Notes under the pieces: generated by a model
What the model saw: only the letters and a program-made list of their open reading frames with translations
The model's database searches: none
Told to the model about the DNA's origin: nothing
Part shown: positions 44,360 through 54,241 of the stretch, piece after piece
How the letters are laid out: each line of letters opens with the position of its first letter
Numbering within the stretch: the first letter of the stretch is position 1
Source: Zymoseptoria tritici IPO323
Lineage: Eukaryota > Ascomycota > Dothideomycetes > Mycosphaerellales > Mycosphaerellaceae
Assembly (NCBI RefSeq): GCF_000219625.1
Contig: NC_018218.1
Coordinates: 992,001-1,056,000 of the forward strand
DNA: 64,000 nt
Direction of reading: 5' to 3'
Made by a program: the position numbers and the translations under genes

Positions 44360-44698
44360 TCAGTGGCATACAGCGACTGGAGGGTCAGAGCCTTCGATCG
44401 GCTCACAGGGCTGGTGAGTGCCGCTGCATGGCTACAAAGCAACTATAACAGTGCATGTTCAAGTGTAAGACCTCGGTAAATCGACCTGCTTGCAGTTGTA
44501 AGTGTTTCCCTTATGCGTCAACCTTGTAGCAAATTCCGCGGCAGGCCTTCTTGTCCAGCTCATGGTGGGACGTGCAGTACTGTTGGAATTTTGCTAGCAC
44601 ATGAGGATGATGGAGAGGAATCAGGGTGAGGATACCGTTTCATCGGCCGACGCGATCGCTACCATGCCGAGAAGTAGAGAGAGCTTGAAGACCTGCAT
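44360..44698 (-). pseudogene. Small secreted cysteine-rich gene, copy A, frame-disrupted
   Basis: The minus-strand ATG at 44698 opens MQVFKLSLLLGMVAIASA, a clear signal peptide. Exon 1 is 44698-44636; intron 1 44635-44580 (GTATCC...CCAACAG, 56 nt). Exon 2 begins 44579 with YCTSHHELDKKACRGICYK and stops at 44511, giving only 43 residues. Beyond that stop, shifted by one base, the sequence keeps resembling copy B: a Cys-containing stretch to 44486, a second intron 44485-44432 (GTCGAT...TTTGTAG, 54 nt) and exon 3 44431-44360 with C-x6-C spacing and a terminal stop. Exon number, intron phase 0 and cysteine spacing match copy B at 45039-45402. So it is either a recently broken paralogue, a truncated but active gene, or a one-base assembly error. 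Function unknown. Confidence 0.65.
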
Positions 44699-45038
44699 GG
44701 TGTTCGTGACGCCAGGGCCTAGGCTTGGAGTGTGTTGGTTCCGTTGGAACTGGACATTGTTTGAATGCTTTCAAAGGCGAGAAGATAGTGAAGCGAGAGG
44801 TAGAGGAAGAGGGCAGCGGGTGGTCGTGGATATGTAGACGAGCACTATCCCATACGGCAATGTCAGTCACCGTGCTCAAGCCTCACGATTGCAAGATCCA
44901 TGGTCACGCACAGATGCTGAACCAAAAGCATAAAGCAGTGCCCCTAAATCCCCCGATATCGACGGATCGTCCTTGTACACAGAAGCGTACCATCTGGACG
45001 TCCATGTTGCACATAGACAAGGCTCCCAAGATCCGCGC

Positions 45039-45402
45039 TCAATAGCAGGTAGCCGTGAAGTCCTCATGCGGGGTGCAGCCGTGAACGTCGCCCTTGCAGT
45101 CCTATAAGCAGTCGGTCATGTCAGTGCTGGCTCAAGTTTAGAAGTCGACCGAAATCGAGACAGACCTGGTTGCAGGTGTATACCAGGAATGTTCCATCTG
45201 GAAAGTCCTTGTAGCAAAGTCCATGCTTGACCCAAGAAGGGTCACTCGACTGAGGCGGAAAGCAATACTTTTGGAACGCTTGTTAGCGCGTTAAAATGAC
45301 ACTGACAGGGGGTAGGGTGTTTCCTACAATGGTAATCGGAGCGAACGCCGTCGAAGTCGTGATTAGAAGCAAGGAGAGCTGAAGGAGCTGCACGGTGTTC
45401 AT
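45039..45402 (-). CDS. Small secreted cysteine-rich protein, copy B (79 aa, three exons)
   Basis: Exon 1 is 45402-45328, exon 2 45267-45166, exon 3 45101-45039; introns are 60 nt (GTAGGA...CAAAAG) and 64 nt (GTCTGT...TTATAG), both in phase 0. Total 240 nt, 79 residues. The signal peptide is MNTVQLLQLSLLLITTSTAFA. The mature part (under 60 residues) has six cysteines with spacing C-x15-C-x13-C-x3-C-x6-C-x9-C, and ends CY. The second intron contains a CTAAAC/CTGAC branch-like element. It is the intact partner of copy A, 340 bp away in the same orientation. Six-cysteine secreted peptides of this size include effectors and antimicrobial peptides, but the family is not recognised here. Each exon is below 105 nt, so ordinary ORF calling would miss it. 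Confidence 0.75.
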
Positions 45403-46444
45403 GATGTCAAGAGATCGTGCACTTGGTGGTCGAAGTGGACCTGGAGTTGAAGTTGGGCCTGGTGTTGAGGTTGGCGGTGGTGGTGAAGTCGAGGCAGGGA
45501 ATGCTCGGAACCGGCGTCGAGAGGTTGTAGAAGGGAGCGGGCAAGAGACTGCGAGGACTGACGAGCGGACAATTATCATGGAGCACCGACAATAATGTCT
45601 CGGTGTCAGCACTAGAAGTACAAGGCCGTGGTCCATGTTAAAACCCTGTCGTGCATACAAGAAGCAGTGCTTACGCGGACAACTCAGTCGACGCCCTTTC
45701 GCGGCAGGTGTCGACAGTTTTGCGAAGTCGCATTGGCTGGGAAGTAGACCTAATTCTACTTCGTGGTGCGGGCACTGCTTCTTGCGTTCGGTCTACGGGT
45801 TGTATGTCCATGCCCTCAGGTCAACGACATCGATCTTCCATGTGATCCGGTGGCACGACAAGGGTAGAACTATACCTGGAGCAGCAATCGGACAATCACA
45901 ATCCTTGCCAGGCTTTCCGTGATTCCGTTCGCTTCCTGGCTTTCTGGAGGCGACTGGCAGCCGATCGCCGTGTTCTGGTGCCTCAAAGTCCCTCAGCAGG
46001 ATGGGGAAGTTGCCATCTCTTTCATCCTTGTGCGGCTCCGCGAAGGAGTTCCGTAGAATTCATCGTGAAGATGGATCCAAGGCCCGGGGAGTGCCATGCA
46101 CGCGTTCTTCGCATGCGTCCGCGAGCCTCACGTTGATCCTGACCTTCCTTCGCGGCGCGGTAGAAGTAGATGGTGGTCATCATCGATTTTGTTCAACTAT
46201 TGTCTGTCCAACAGAGCGTTCGTCGGCCGACGTCCTGCGGGCGACCATCGTGAACCATGTATCGAGAGATGTTGCTCTTCTCTGCGAGCGAAAGAAAGAA
46301 GAGTAGAACTATCGAACAACTGCCGTCCCCAATGGCTGCCCCGCAAAATGACCCTCTCCCGCCCCGCAATACCCATCCCATGTGGACCTCACCTGTTCGG
46401 CAGCTGCGAAGAGCTCTGAATAATCGTGTATGAGCCTCATCGCC
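45403..46444. other. 1 kb spacer upstream of the secreted-peptide pair and the FAH gene
   Basis: I looked for a third copy of the cysteine-rich family here using the conserved CYK exon-2 block and found none. The frames present are short and have no domain. Promoters of copy B (minus) and of the FAH gene (plus) must lie inside. Confidence 0.45.
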
Positions 46445-46456
46445 ATATATATATAG
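46445..46456 (+). promoter_or_regulatory. TATA-like element close to the first ATG of the FAH gene
   Basis: An alternating AT run (ATATATATATAG) lies only about 12 bp before the ATG at 46467. If it works as a TATA box about 30 bp upstream of transcription start, many transcripts would begin after that ATG and translation would start at 46608. Confidence 0.35.
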
Positions 46457-46466
46457 ACACATCTAC

Positions 46467-47595
46467 ATGTTCCTTCGCACCACCTTGGTCCGAAGCAACT
46501 TCCTCGCCGCCGCCGTCCGCATCACCACCACAACCACCCTCACCAAGACTGCCCTTCGACTTCACCTTTCCACACCTCCCGGGCGGACCTCACTCTTCCA
46601 CCGCACCATGGCGACCCAATCCACCCCTCTCACCGCCTGGAAGCGTCTCATCCGCTATGTGTCCACCGACGGCACCACACGCTACGGCGAACCCATCGCA
46701 TCCGGCACGAACCCCGACATCGACGCCTTGGCTCTGTCCGGCGAGTTGAAAGTGCAAGTCCTTGAGGGACCGACACTATGGGAAGCGAAACCGACGGGCA
46801 AAGAGGATGCGGTCAAGACGTTATTGGGTCCGTTGAGGCCGGAGGACGTACCGATCGTGCGGTGCGTGGGATTGAACTACAAGACGCATAGTGAGTGCAC
46901 ACAACGAGAAGCTTACTGCAATTAAGCTGTGCGGCTGCATGAGAGGAATCACTGACATGTCTTCCTCATCCACAGTCCTCGAAACCGGCTTCGACCTTCC
47001 CGCGAATCCCACCCTGTTCATCAAGTCCTCTCAAACCGTCACCTCGACCCGTAAACCCATCCCAATCCCTCCTCTCGGCCAACCCCAATGCGACTACGAA
47101 GGCGAATTGACCATCGTCATCGGGCGGGATGGCCGCAACATCTCCGAAGCCGACGCATTGTCCTACGTAGCGGGCTACGTTTCTTCCAACGACGTTTCGT
47201 GCCGCGACTGGCAGATGGAAAAGGATAAAGCGGGAATGATGCCGCAGTGGTGTTTCTCCAAGTCGTTTGACGAGTACGCTCCTCTTGGGCCAGCGATCGT
47301 GTCGCCTGAAGTACTGGGTGATGCGGGTGGGCTTCAGTTGATCACACGGGTGAACGGCGAGGAGAGGCAGAAGAGCAGCACGGGAGACTTGTGTTTTGGA
47401 GTGAGGAAGTTGGTCAGCTTTCTGAGCACGGGACAGACGTTGAAGAGAGGGAGTCTGATTATGACTGGCACGCCTGGCGGTGTGGGGTGGGGACAGAAGC
47501 CGAACAGCATATATTTGAAGGATGGAGATGAGGTGGAGGTGGAGATTGAGGGGATCGGAAAGGTGGTGAACACGATGGCTTTTGAGAAGGCGTGA
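46467..47595 (+). CDS. Fumarylacetoacetate hydrolase (FAH) family protein
   Basis: Exon 1 is 46467-46890, the intron 46891-46975 (GTGAGT...CCACAG, 85 nt), exon 2 46976-47595; 347 residues. The splice restores CVGLNYKTH-ILETGFDLPANP, the usual family block. Metal and active-site motifs follow: CDYEGELTIVIGRDGRN, NDVSCRDWQMEKDKAG, FDEYAPLGPAIV and LIMTGTPGGVGWG. FAHD1/2-type enzymes are Mg-dependent and act on oxaloacetate, acylpyruvates or related diketo acids. The first 47 residues are Arg/Thr-rich without acidic residues (MFLRTTLVRSNFLAAAVR), like a mitochondrial presequence. A second ATG at 46608 in perfect context (CACCATGGC) gives a 300-residue cytosolic form. Confidence 0.92.
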
Positions 47596-47983
47596 GGTCG
47601 AGGGCAATATTGGGCTGAAAGGGGTGGATGAAGGTATGATGCTTGAGCATGTGGATACTGAGATGTAGATATGAATGAACATATGAGCTGCCAATCCTCC
47701 ATCCCTCGAGCAATTACGATTCCCCGAACACAGTCGACCGCCTTCTGCTTTCCAAACTCGTCCAACAACAAGCTCTATCGCATACAAAAGTGTCCAAAAT
47801 CCTTTGCTGGGCCTCAATGCATCACGAGCCTAAAGCCATTACCCATTACTCTTTACCCAATCTTCCAAGATTGCCCTCTTGACCATGATGCCAGTGCTCC
47901 ATTCTCGCCGCCCGGGTTCAATCATACTGCATCCCTCGCTCAAAGAAATCGCTCAAATCTCCCCTCCCTCTCCGGCGTGACAT
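47596..47983. other. Convergent spacer
   Basis: These 388 bp hold the 3' ends of the FAH gene and the large disordered-protein gene; nothing else is visible. Confidence 0.4.
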
Positions 47984-50443
47984 CTAACCCGGCCCCTCCA
48001 GCACCTCCAGCAGTCTCACTCCTCGCCATCCAGTCCTCCTCTCGTCTTCCAGTCCGCGCGCCAGCATGGCTTCAATTTCAATGCCTTCTGAATTTTCGTT
48101 GCGATGCATACGGCGAACAGAAGAACTTGGAGGCTGAGTCGATGCCTGCAGTGGTTGAGGCTGACTTTGAGGTGGAGCAAGTCGAGTCGGCGAAGGACGA
48201 GAATAATTAACAATCGGCCTCGAGTTCTGCCCAGCCACAGGCGGACTGAGACTCGAATGCCGCATTTCAGTCGGTACAGGCGTCGGAGTTGAAGTCGACA
48301 TCGAAGTGGAAGTCGCATGCATTTCCTCAGACACAAATTCCACCTCCGCAGTCATACCAGTCGCGATGACAATTCGTCCTTCCTCTTGCCTCACAGTCCT
48401 CTTAGCCGTACTCATGCCCCACCCAACGATCACATCCGCCGGCGTCTGCGGTTGATGAGTAGGCGTCAGCGAATCATTGTAGATCGGAAACTTCGGCGTT
48501 ACGGGCGCCGGGCGAAGATATGCAATTGAAGGCGACTGAGGTACTGGCCGAATGGTAGCGGTTGCGTCCGGGAGGCTGCTATTCTGGTATATCGAAGAAG
48601 AGGGGCTGTGATGGATCGGTGGTGAGAAGGAGGATCGGTTCGATCGAAGTGGTGAAGGGAGTGCGAGGGAGAGAGCGACTGGGTCTTCGGAACGGTCGTT
48701 GTCAGTAATTGACTGCGACGGTCGTTCACAGATGGTCTTGTGGACCACCTGTCCGTAGCGATAGTCTTCGTCGACCAATTCACCCTGCACAGCGTCAAAG
48801 TCCTCGTCATGCAGCTCGTCTGGTCCGTCGAACAGATCGCCCGTCAACAATTTCGTTCTTCGTGACCTTCCCTCCAAGGACAGTTCAACGCTTCTCGCTC
48901 GCTCGTTTCCATCGCCCATCGCTGACAGTCGACCAAAATGTAATGATAACTCATCCAGCGGCGAAGAACTTCCACTCAGTAAGGATTCCATAACCGTCTT
49001 CCCTATACTTGACGGTACAGAGCCAAGATCAGAAGGTAGGTAGCTGGTTGCGCGCTCTCCGCTGACCATGCGAGCAAGTTGTGCCACATCGTTTGGTTCG
49101 ACCGTTTGAGGCATCCAAGATAGGGACGAGCTTCGAGTGTGATTCAAGCGTGGCACAGGAGACGGTTCAGCGAGTAGGTTCGGCGTTGATCGAGAACTGG
49201 AATGTGGTCTGGGCGACCGGTATCTTTGTGTCGAATCTCTTTCCTCCCGTCCATGATCACCAGGGACTGTGAGGCTCTGACCGACGGGTTTCCTGGCTGG
49301 GACGGCTGCATGTGCAGCGCGACTCCCGTTCCGCAAAGCTCGCTCATATTCAACGAGATGCTGACGAGAGCTCTGACGGCGAGGGAATATGACCTGGCGG
49401 TGGTGAGAACCGCTGTTGCGCCGAACAGTAGGTACTGTCGATTGTGGACGAAGCGAAGGATATCGCTCGCCATTAGAGACGATGCGTGGATTGAAGGATG
49501 CGTTGTCCGATGTGCGACTGCGGCGACGGAACTGCTGCGTTCGAATCGGATCGATGATCGGGTTGGACTGGTCCGCTCTGTGGTGCTGGGCTGGCTGGGC
49601 GTTGCGCTCGAACGAGGAGCGGATCCGGAGGTTTGGTCGGTTGTGAACACTGTCAAGATTGACCTGTTGGGGAGACAATCGGACGCCGCCTTGAGGACTA
49701 AGACTATCTGCTGAGCCAAATCGGGTTCTTGGAACGAAGACTTGGGCGCCTGGGTCGAAGGCTGGGCTCGTTGCTAGTGTCTGGTCGTTTGCATGTACCG
49801 GAACCAGGGCAGGTCGACTTGCGGATACTGGAGGGCGATATGATCCAGTGATCGCCCTTTGTGAATTGACTGTATGCTGAGCCTGGGCGACGCTGTCGAG
49901 ATGTTGAGCTTCGATGAGGGATTGTTCTTCGGCAGAAGTCTCGTATATCGTGAAGTCAAGGCCCTTTGTCGTTGAGCGAGGCGAAGACTGGATCTGCTGG
50001 AGCGCTCGCACGGTGACCTTGTCCGGGGATGAAAGCACCGATGGTAGAGGTACTGGCTTTCTCGCAACAGTCATTCCAGGCGATGAGGATGCGGGCGAGA
50101 ACGAATTGCCATTGTGTGGAACTGCCCGATTGTCCCAATTGCCAACATTCATCTGTTCTGTAAAGTGTGTGCTTCGATCCTGTAATGATTCTGGTTCTTC
50201 GGCCTGATCGGGCTTGTTGCAAAAGTTCGATTTCGATATGCACGAGTCTGCTCGGTTTCGTCCCCCAGTGTCGTTCGCGGCGGTGATGCCGAGCGTGCTC
50301 AAGCAAGTGGGTTCGGTTCGAAGGTGAGCTTGAGCTTGTGAGAGCTGCAGCGCTCTGGAGGCCTTTCTCGCAGCGAAACCTCGTTCAAAGGCTACCACGT
50401 CAGAAGTCGTGAGCTCGATGTGCGATGCTGTGCACCGAAGCAT
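47984..50443 (-). CDS. Large disordered protein of unknown function (819 aa)
   Basis: One exon. I prefer the ATG at 50443 (MLRCTASHIELTTSDVVAFERG), because the 38 in-frame codons upstream look like leader. A short predicted helix near residues 15-40 (VVAFERGFAARKASRALQL) is followed by about 750 residues rich in Ser, Pro, Arg and Gln, with many SP and RxxS sites. A small ordered block occurs near residue 660-720 (QTPADVIVGWGMSTAKRTV) and a C-terminal helix (IEIEAMLARGLEDERRTGWRG). No catalytic or membrane region is seen. Long open frame and start context support a real gene; function unknown. Confidence 0.7.
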   Translation of the reverse strand: MLRCTASHIELTTSDVVAFERGFAARKASRALQLSQAQAHLRTEPTCLSTLGITAANDTGGRNRADSCISKSNFCNKPDQAEEPESLQDRSTHFTEQMNVGNWDNRAVPHNGNSFSPASSSPGMTVARKPVPLPSVLSSPDKVTVRALQQIQSSPRSTTKGLDFTIYETSAEEQSLIEAQHLDSVAQAQHTVNSQRAITGSYRPPVSASRPALVPVHANDQTLATSPAFDPGAQVFVPRTRFGSADSLSPQGGVRLSPQQVNLDSVHNRPNLRIRSSFERNAQPAQHHRADQSNPIIDPIRTQQFRRRSRTSDNASFNPRIVSNGERYPSLRPQSTVPTVRRNSGSHHRQVIFPRRQSSRQHLVEYERALRNGSRAAHAAVPARKPVGQSLTVPGDHGREERDSTQRYRSPRPHSSSRSTPNLLAEPSPVPRLNHTRSSSLSWMPQTVEPNDVAQLARMVSGERATSYLPSDLGSVPSSIGKTVMESLLSGSSSPLDELSLHFGRLSAMGDGNERARSVELSLEGRSRRTKLLTGDLFDGPDELHDEDFDAVQGELVDEDYRYGQVVHKTICERPSQSITDNDRSEDPVALSLALPSPLRSNRSSFSPPIHHSPSSSIYQNSSLPDATATIRPVPQSPSIAYLRPAPVTPKFPIYNDSLTPTHQPQTPADVIVGWGMSTAKRTVRQEEGRIVIATGMTAEVEFVSEEMHATSTSMSTSTPTPVPTEMRHSSLSPPVAGQNSRPIVNYSRPSPTRLAPPQSQPQPLQASTQPPSSSVRRMHRNENSEGIEIEAMLARGLEDERRTGWRGVRLLEVLEGPG

Positions 50444-50851
50444 ATTGTTGTTGCGTGAGGAAGGCGGAAAAGCTGGATGATTGGACGGATTTCGAAAAGA
50501 CACGACAAAGGCATGGAGGTGACAGGAAGTATCAACATGGCAAGAGTTCGCAAGCACGCTGTTGCAATCGGTCAGCAGAGGCAGTGATAGTGAGTGCTGT
50601 AAGGAAAGAGTTTTGACAATGCTGAGGCAAGAGATGCATGCTTGCCATAAAGAAACAGTCTATACTAACCTACAATGTCTCATTCTCTTCCATCCCTGGA
50701 ACACCAGCAACCACGGTTAGACATCCTCGTGATAGCTTCGGATCTTTTCCATACGTGCAAATACTGCAAGGTCGAGCTAGTCGGACACAGCTTGGATATT
50801 GCAGTGGCATGCAAGAGCTGGTTACGGGTGCGAGTACAGTGCGCAGATCTA
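50444..50851. other. Spacer with no recognised gene
   Basis: This 408 bp separates the disordered-protein start from the end of the SET-domain relic, both on the minus strand. No feature is seen. Confidence 0.4.
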
Positions 50852-51701
50852 CTAGGAGGTCGCAGCGTGTTGTACAAGCTCCAGGATACGATCATTCGCG
50901 GTTTTGACAGCTGCGTTGTCTCGGCCGCAGCATTTTGTCATAATTTCAGCGCTCGCAATGGCCGCAGCTAGGGCAGCGTTGAGATGTGGCTTCTGATGCA
51001 TATCCGCTGCGCACACCGCGCAGTGTTGGCGTCTCGGATTCGTCATGTAGTGCTTACTGGCGAGGACTGCGAGATTCTCGTGATGGTTGGCCAGACGCTC
51101 GTAGCCTTCTGCGAGCTTAGTGTCGGTGATGTTCAGCGACATGCAGGCCCGTGTGTACTCATCCAGTATGTTGACCATTCGAAGGTGAAACTGAGTCGGT
51201 TTCTCATTGTGCCGGAAAAAATGCTGCTTTCGCAGTGTCGTAGAGATAAAGCAGTCGAACACGAGCAGAGTCTTGATTGTAACTGGCACATGCTATGCAA
51301 TTGCACTTGAAGTTCCAGCGGCTTTCAAATTGGACATTGCGGGCAAGGCTTTTCTGGAACGAACTCTTCGCCGGTGCTGCGTAGTTGATGAGGATTTCTT
51401 CGCCTGCCTCGACCTTTCTCAGAGCACGAATCTCGCCCAGCTTGCTCTCGATTGGGTATGTCTTTCGAAGCAACAGCTTGGCCTTTGTTGACACAGTCGA
51501 TGGGATGCCGTGAGAGAGGCACCAAGACATTGCTGTCCGGGCTTTCAGCAGGATGAAGTCGCCCGCCCTCTCCGAAGAAGTGATGTCGCAGCCGTGTGAG
51601 ATTTCAGTCTCGAACATGCATGCATGATCCCTCGTGCGTGCTATTTTGCGAATAGGGGTCGTGCGATTTTGACGTGACTCAGCCAGACCCTCCGCCGCCA
51701 C
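50852..51701 (-). pseudogene. SET-domain (SMYD-like) gene relic
   Basis: A minus-strand frame (51701-51204) carries the end of a SET domain: LGEIRALRKVEAGEEILINYA followed by the post-SET cysteine cluster FKCNCIACAS. The typical N-terminal SET strands and a clear NHSC motif are missing or degenerate. The frame stops at 51204, but a protein-like C-terminal helical region continues in another frame to 50852 (MVNILDEYTRACMSLNIT, LAEGYERLANHHENLAVLA), as in the C-terminal helices of fungal SET proteins. No acceptable intron joins the two frames. It borders the RIP-like transposon relic. SET proteins of this kind methylate lysines; this copy looks inactive. Further 5' remnants up to about 52040 are possible but not convincing. 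Confidence 0.5.
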
Positions 51702-52042
51702 ATGCTGCAGGAACAGGCGTGTTTGACGGCGGGTCAGTGGGGATCATGTCAATGCTGCCATTGTTTCCCCGATGTGTGTATCCAGTGGTGCGAGCATCTC
51801 AGGTAGTGGAAAGTGTAGTGGAAATATAGGTGCGCTGGTGGGCGTCGCGGAGTTAAATTCGTAGAAAGTGAGCACCATGACGAGGCGTGAGAGGAATAGC
51901 AGGGCCGGAAGCGATTGCCCGTCGTCTTCCATGTCGAGGTTTGTAGGAGTTCATCATCATCTGCTTCTTGAATAATGGTCCTAAGATAGTGCCGAAGTGT
52001 GGCCCAAGCTTCAAAACAACGCGTTCTTAATTCTATGTGCAC

Positions 52043-53700
52043 TACTTTAACAATTAATTTCTTAACAACTACTTAACTAAATAACTCCATTTTTGTTCCT
52101 ATGCTATTCTTAGAGCTGTCTGTTCCCTTAAGGGCAATTGCTATGTTCTTGTCGTGCGTGCAAGGGGCCAGTTTTAAGGTTATTAGTGTTTAGCTTACTT
52201 AAGATCTACGAACTATTAAGAAGCTAATCCTACGTGTTTAATCGCGTTTACCGACTAATAACCTAGCGGATCTTCTTTAGCACCTCGAGAATTACGAAAG
52301 GACAGGTCGTCTACGGCTCTTAGACCTAGGCGACGCGCTTAGCATCGCGACGCGCTATGCGGCTACGATGTTCGATAAAGAGAGCTAGTATAAAGCGGTG
52401 CTACGAGAGATTAGGAAGCGTAAGGCTCTCGGTAAGCTAGATACTAACTTAAGGACACCGACGAAGAAGTAGATCTTTTATATCGTTTACGATAAAGCAT
52501 ACTACGATACAGACCCGCGGCCGGAGTTTTAATACGACCTTTCGAGAAACAAGGCAATCGTTAAGAACGCGCTAATAGACCGATACCTCGACCTCCGCAA
52601 GGGCTACTATATAGAGGTAAAGGCGTAGAAAGAGGAGGATACAATTATTATCGTCTACGACGAGAAGACCTTCTACTTCGGTAGCTCTATAGATAAGAGG
52701 AAGACCGTTCTACGAGGCACAACACCCTATATGACTAAACAACCGATTCACTTTAGACGAGAGGTCTAGGCATCTACGTATACATTTAACACCTTAATTA
52801 AAAGGCCTATTATATCGTAGGACATTAAATTTATAGACTACGAAGGTCTATAGCGACAACTTAATAAAGCTAACAAGGCAGTAAGAGAGGTAGTTTAAGA
52901 GTAGCGACGTAAGGTAGAGATATATAGTATAACTAAGAAGCAGCTCCTCGATAAGAAGAACGAGGATATTATTAAATACAACATATAGGCTAATTAAGAG
53001 AGGCGTCGTATTCGTAGAGAGACTAGCAAGTTAGCTCGTAAGGTTTCTAAGCTAGCCTTAAAATAACGACTTACTATTATACGCATATATCCGTTTAAAC
53101 CGGATCTACGACGTATAAGTAACAAGCTAGGCCTTAACTTCGTCTTTATAGTATTCGTAATCTATCGTAAGCACCTGTTTCTATACGTAGAGCAGTTAAG
53201 GCTTAATAACCCTAGTAAGACAGTCCTCGTTTAAGAGGACAACGACGGCGCTTATCTAAAGGCTCGCGAGTTACTCGCTACTAAGATTAAAGAGCGTAAC
53301 ATTATGTTTACTAGCTATCTACTAAACTTACTAGATTACGCACCGATTAAGACTCTGTTTAGCGATACTATTAAGATCCTCGAGCGCTTTATCTACTCCG
53401 TGTCTTCGGCCTTATAGGCTATACAACACCGCGCAGATCTAAAACTTAAGACTATATAGTAAGGACGACGTATAGATACTATAGTAAAGAAGCGTGCGAG
53501 TGTCTTAGCCTTTAAAACACTGCTCGAGAGGTCGTTAAGTGTTAGATATAAGAACTTATATAAGGACTACTAAGAGCGTAATTATAAGGGCTAGCGCCGG
53601 TGGAATCTTATACTAAATTAACTACACCTTCTTTAGAGCAGCAGCTACAACATAAACTAATTTATATGCTATATTATTAAGAATTTTCTATGTTACAGCT
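52043..53700. mobile_element. AT-rich Tc1/mariner-type transposon relic with RIP-like mutation
   Basis: Base composition changes abruptly from GC-rich flanks to AT-rich sequence dominated by TA. The segment contains one long degraded transposase frame on the plus strand (see next entry). CpA and TpG look depleted while CpG remains common, the expected outcome of C-to-T change at CpA on both strands. The ends are not sharply defined; a weak similarity between left GCGTTCTTAATTC and right GCGTTAAATTC (reversed) near 52019 and 53735 could be degraded terminal inverted repeats. Confidence 0.6.
52245..53621 (+). pseudogene. Mariner-like DDE transposase, about 18 TAA/TAG stops, no frameshift
   Basis: Reading one frame from about 52245 to 53621, I count roughly 18 internal stops, all TAG or TAA and none TGA, many at positions where Gln fits (CAG or CAA to TAG or TAA). 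No frameshift is needed over 1.37 kb. DDE-type blocks visible in order are YDEKTFYFGS (resembling the IFSDETKF first-Asp block) near 52660, EDNDGAYLKAREL (second Asp, preceded by a stop) near 53240, and LFSDTIKILERF (resembling SPDLNPIExLW) near 53355. A basic helical insert sits between the first two blocks, as in many fungal mariner elements. The copy cannot make transposase. The exact subfamily was not determined. Confidence 0.6.
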
Positions 53701-54241
53701 AAATTAGTATAAGAGGTAGAGGAATTAGTGTGTTGAATTTAACGCACGGGCCAGACTTCCGCACCCTCTGAGGGTATTTCGAGAAGAAACGTCATCTCGA
53801 AGATCGCATCTTCTTTAGCGGCTCGAACTAGACCTCAGTAGTAGTGATCTCCATAACCCGTGATTGCTCTCCACCACACCCTCGCTGGACCACTGTGCAG
53901 CATACTGATTTATTCACGACTTGCATAGACAATACACCGTCTGGCACCCTCGACTTTACCCTCCCGCGACTGGCCTCGTCACCGCCGGCGCAACAATATC
54001 ACTCACTCACCTCAGGCCCGAATTGATGCGAGTCCGCGTGGCTTGAACCGGAGCTTGACACCAACGACGCAGCGCAGCGAGTGCAGCCAGGCAGCCTCTC
54101 GTGTGGTGCTGCTCCGACCCCATCCGCCTGCGCCTCCAAAGTAATGCCGACAAGACACGCAGCTCCTCTCCCTCGAAACCGCACACCTGCGCGCCTGGAG
54201 CCTCCACCACCTCTCCGCTCTCCACCGCTTCCAGCTTCATC
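53701..54241. promoter_or_regulatory. Leader/promoter region of the PDK1-like kinase
   Basis: After the AT-rich relic ends, GC content returns to normal near 53740. The remaining 500 bp must hold the kinase promoter and leader. Thus the transposon relic abuts the kinase promoter. No distinct element is recognised. Confidence 0.4.

Noticed and set aside
52019..53745. Terminal inverted repeats of the mariner relic
   Set aside because: Only a weak match (GCGTT..AATTC type) was found; with RIP-like change the ends cannot be fixed by eye, so no repeat feature is reported.
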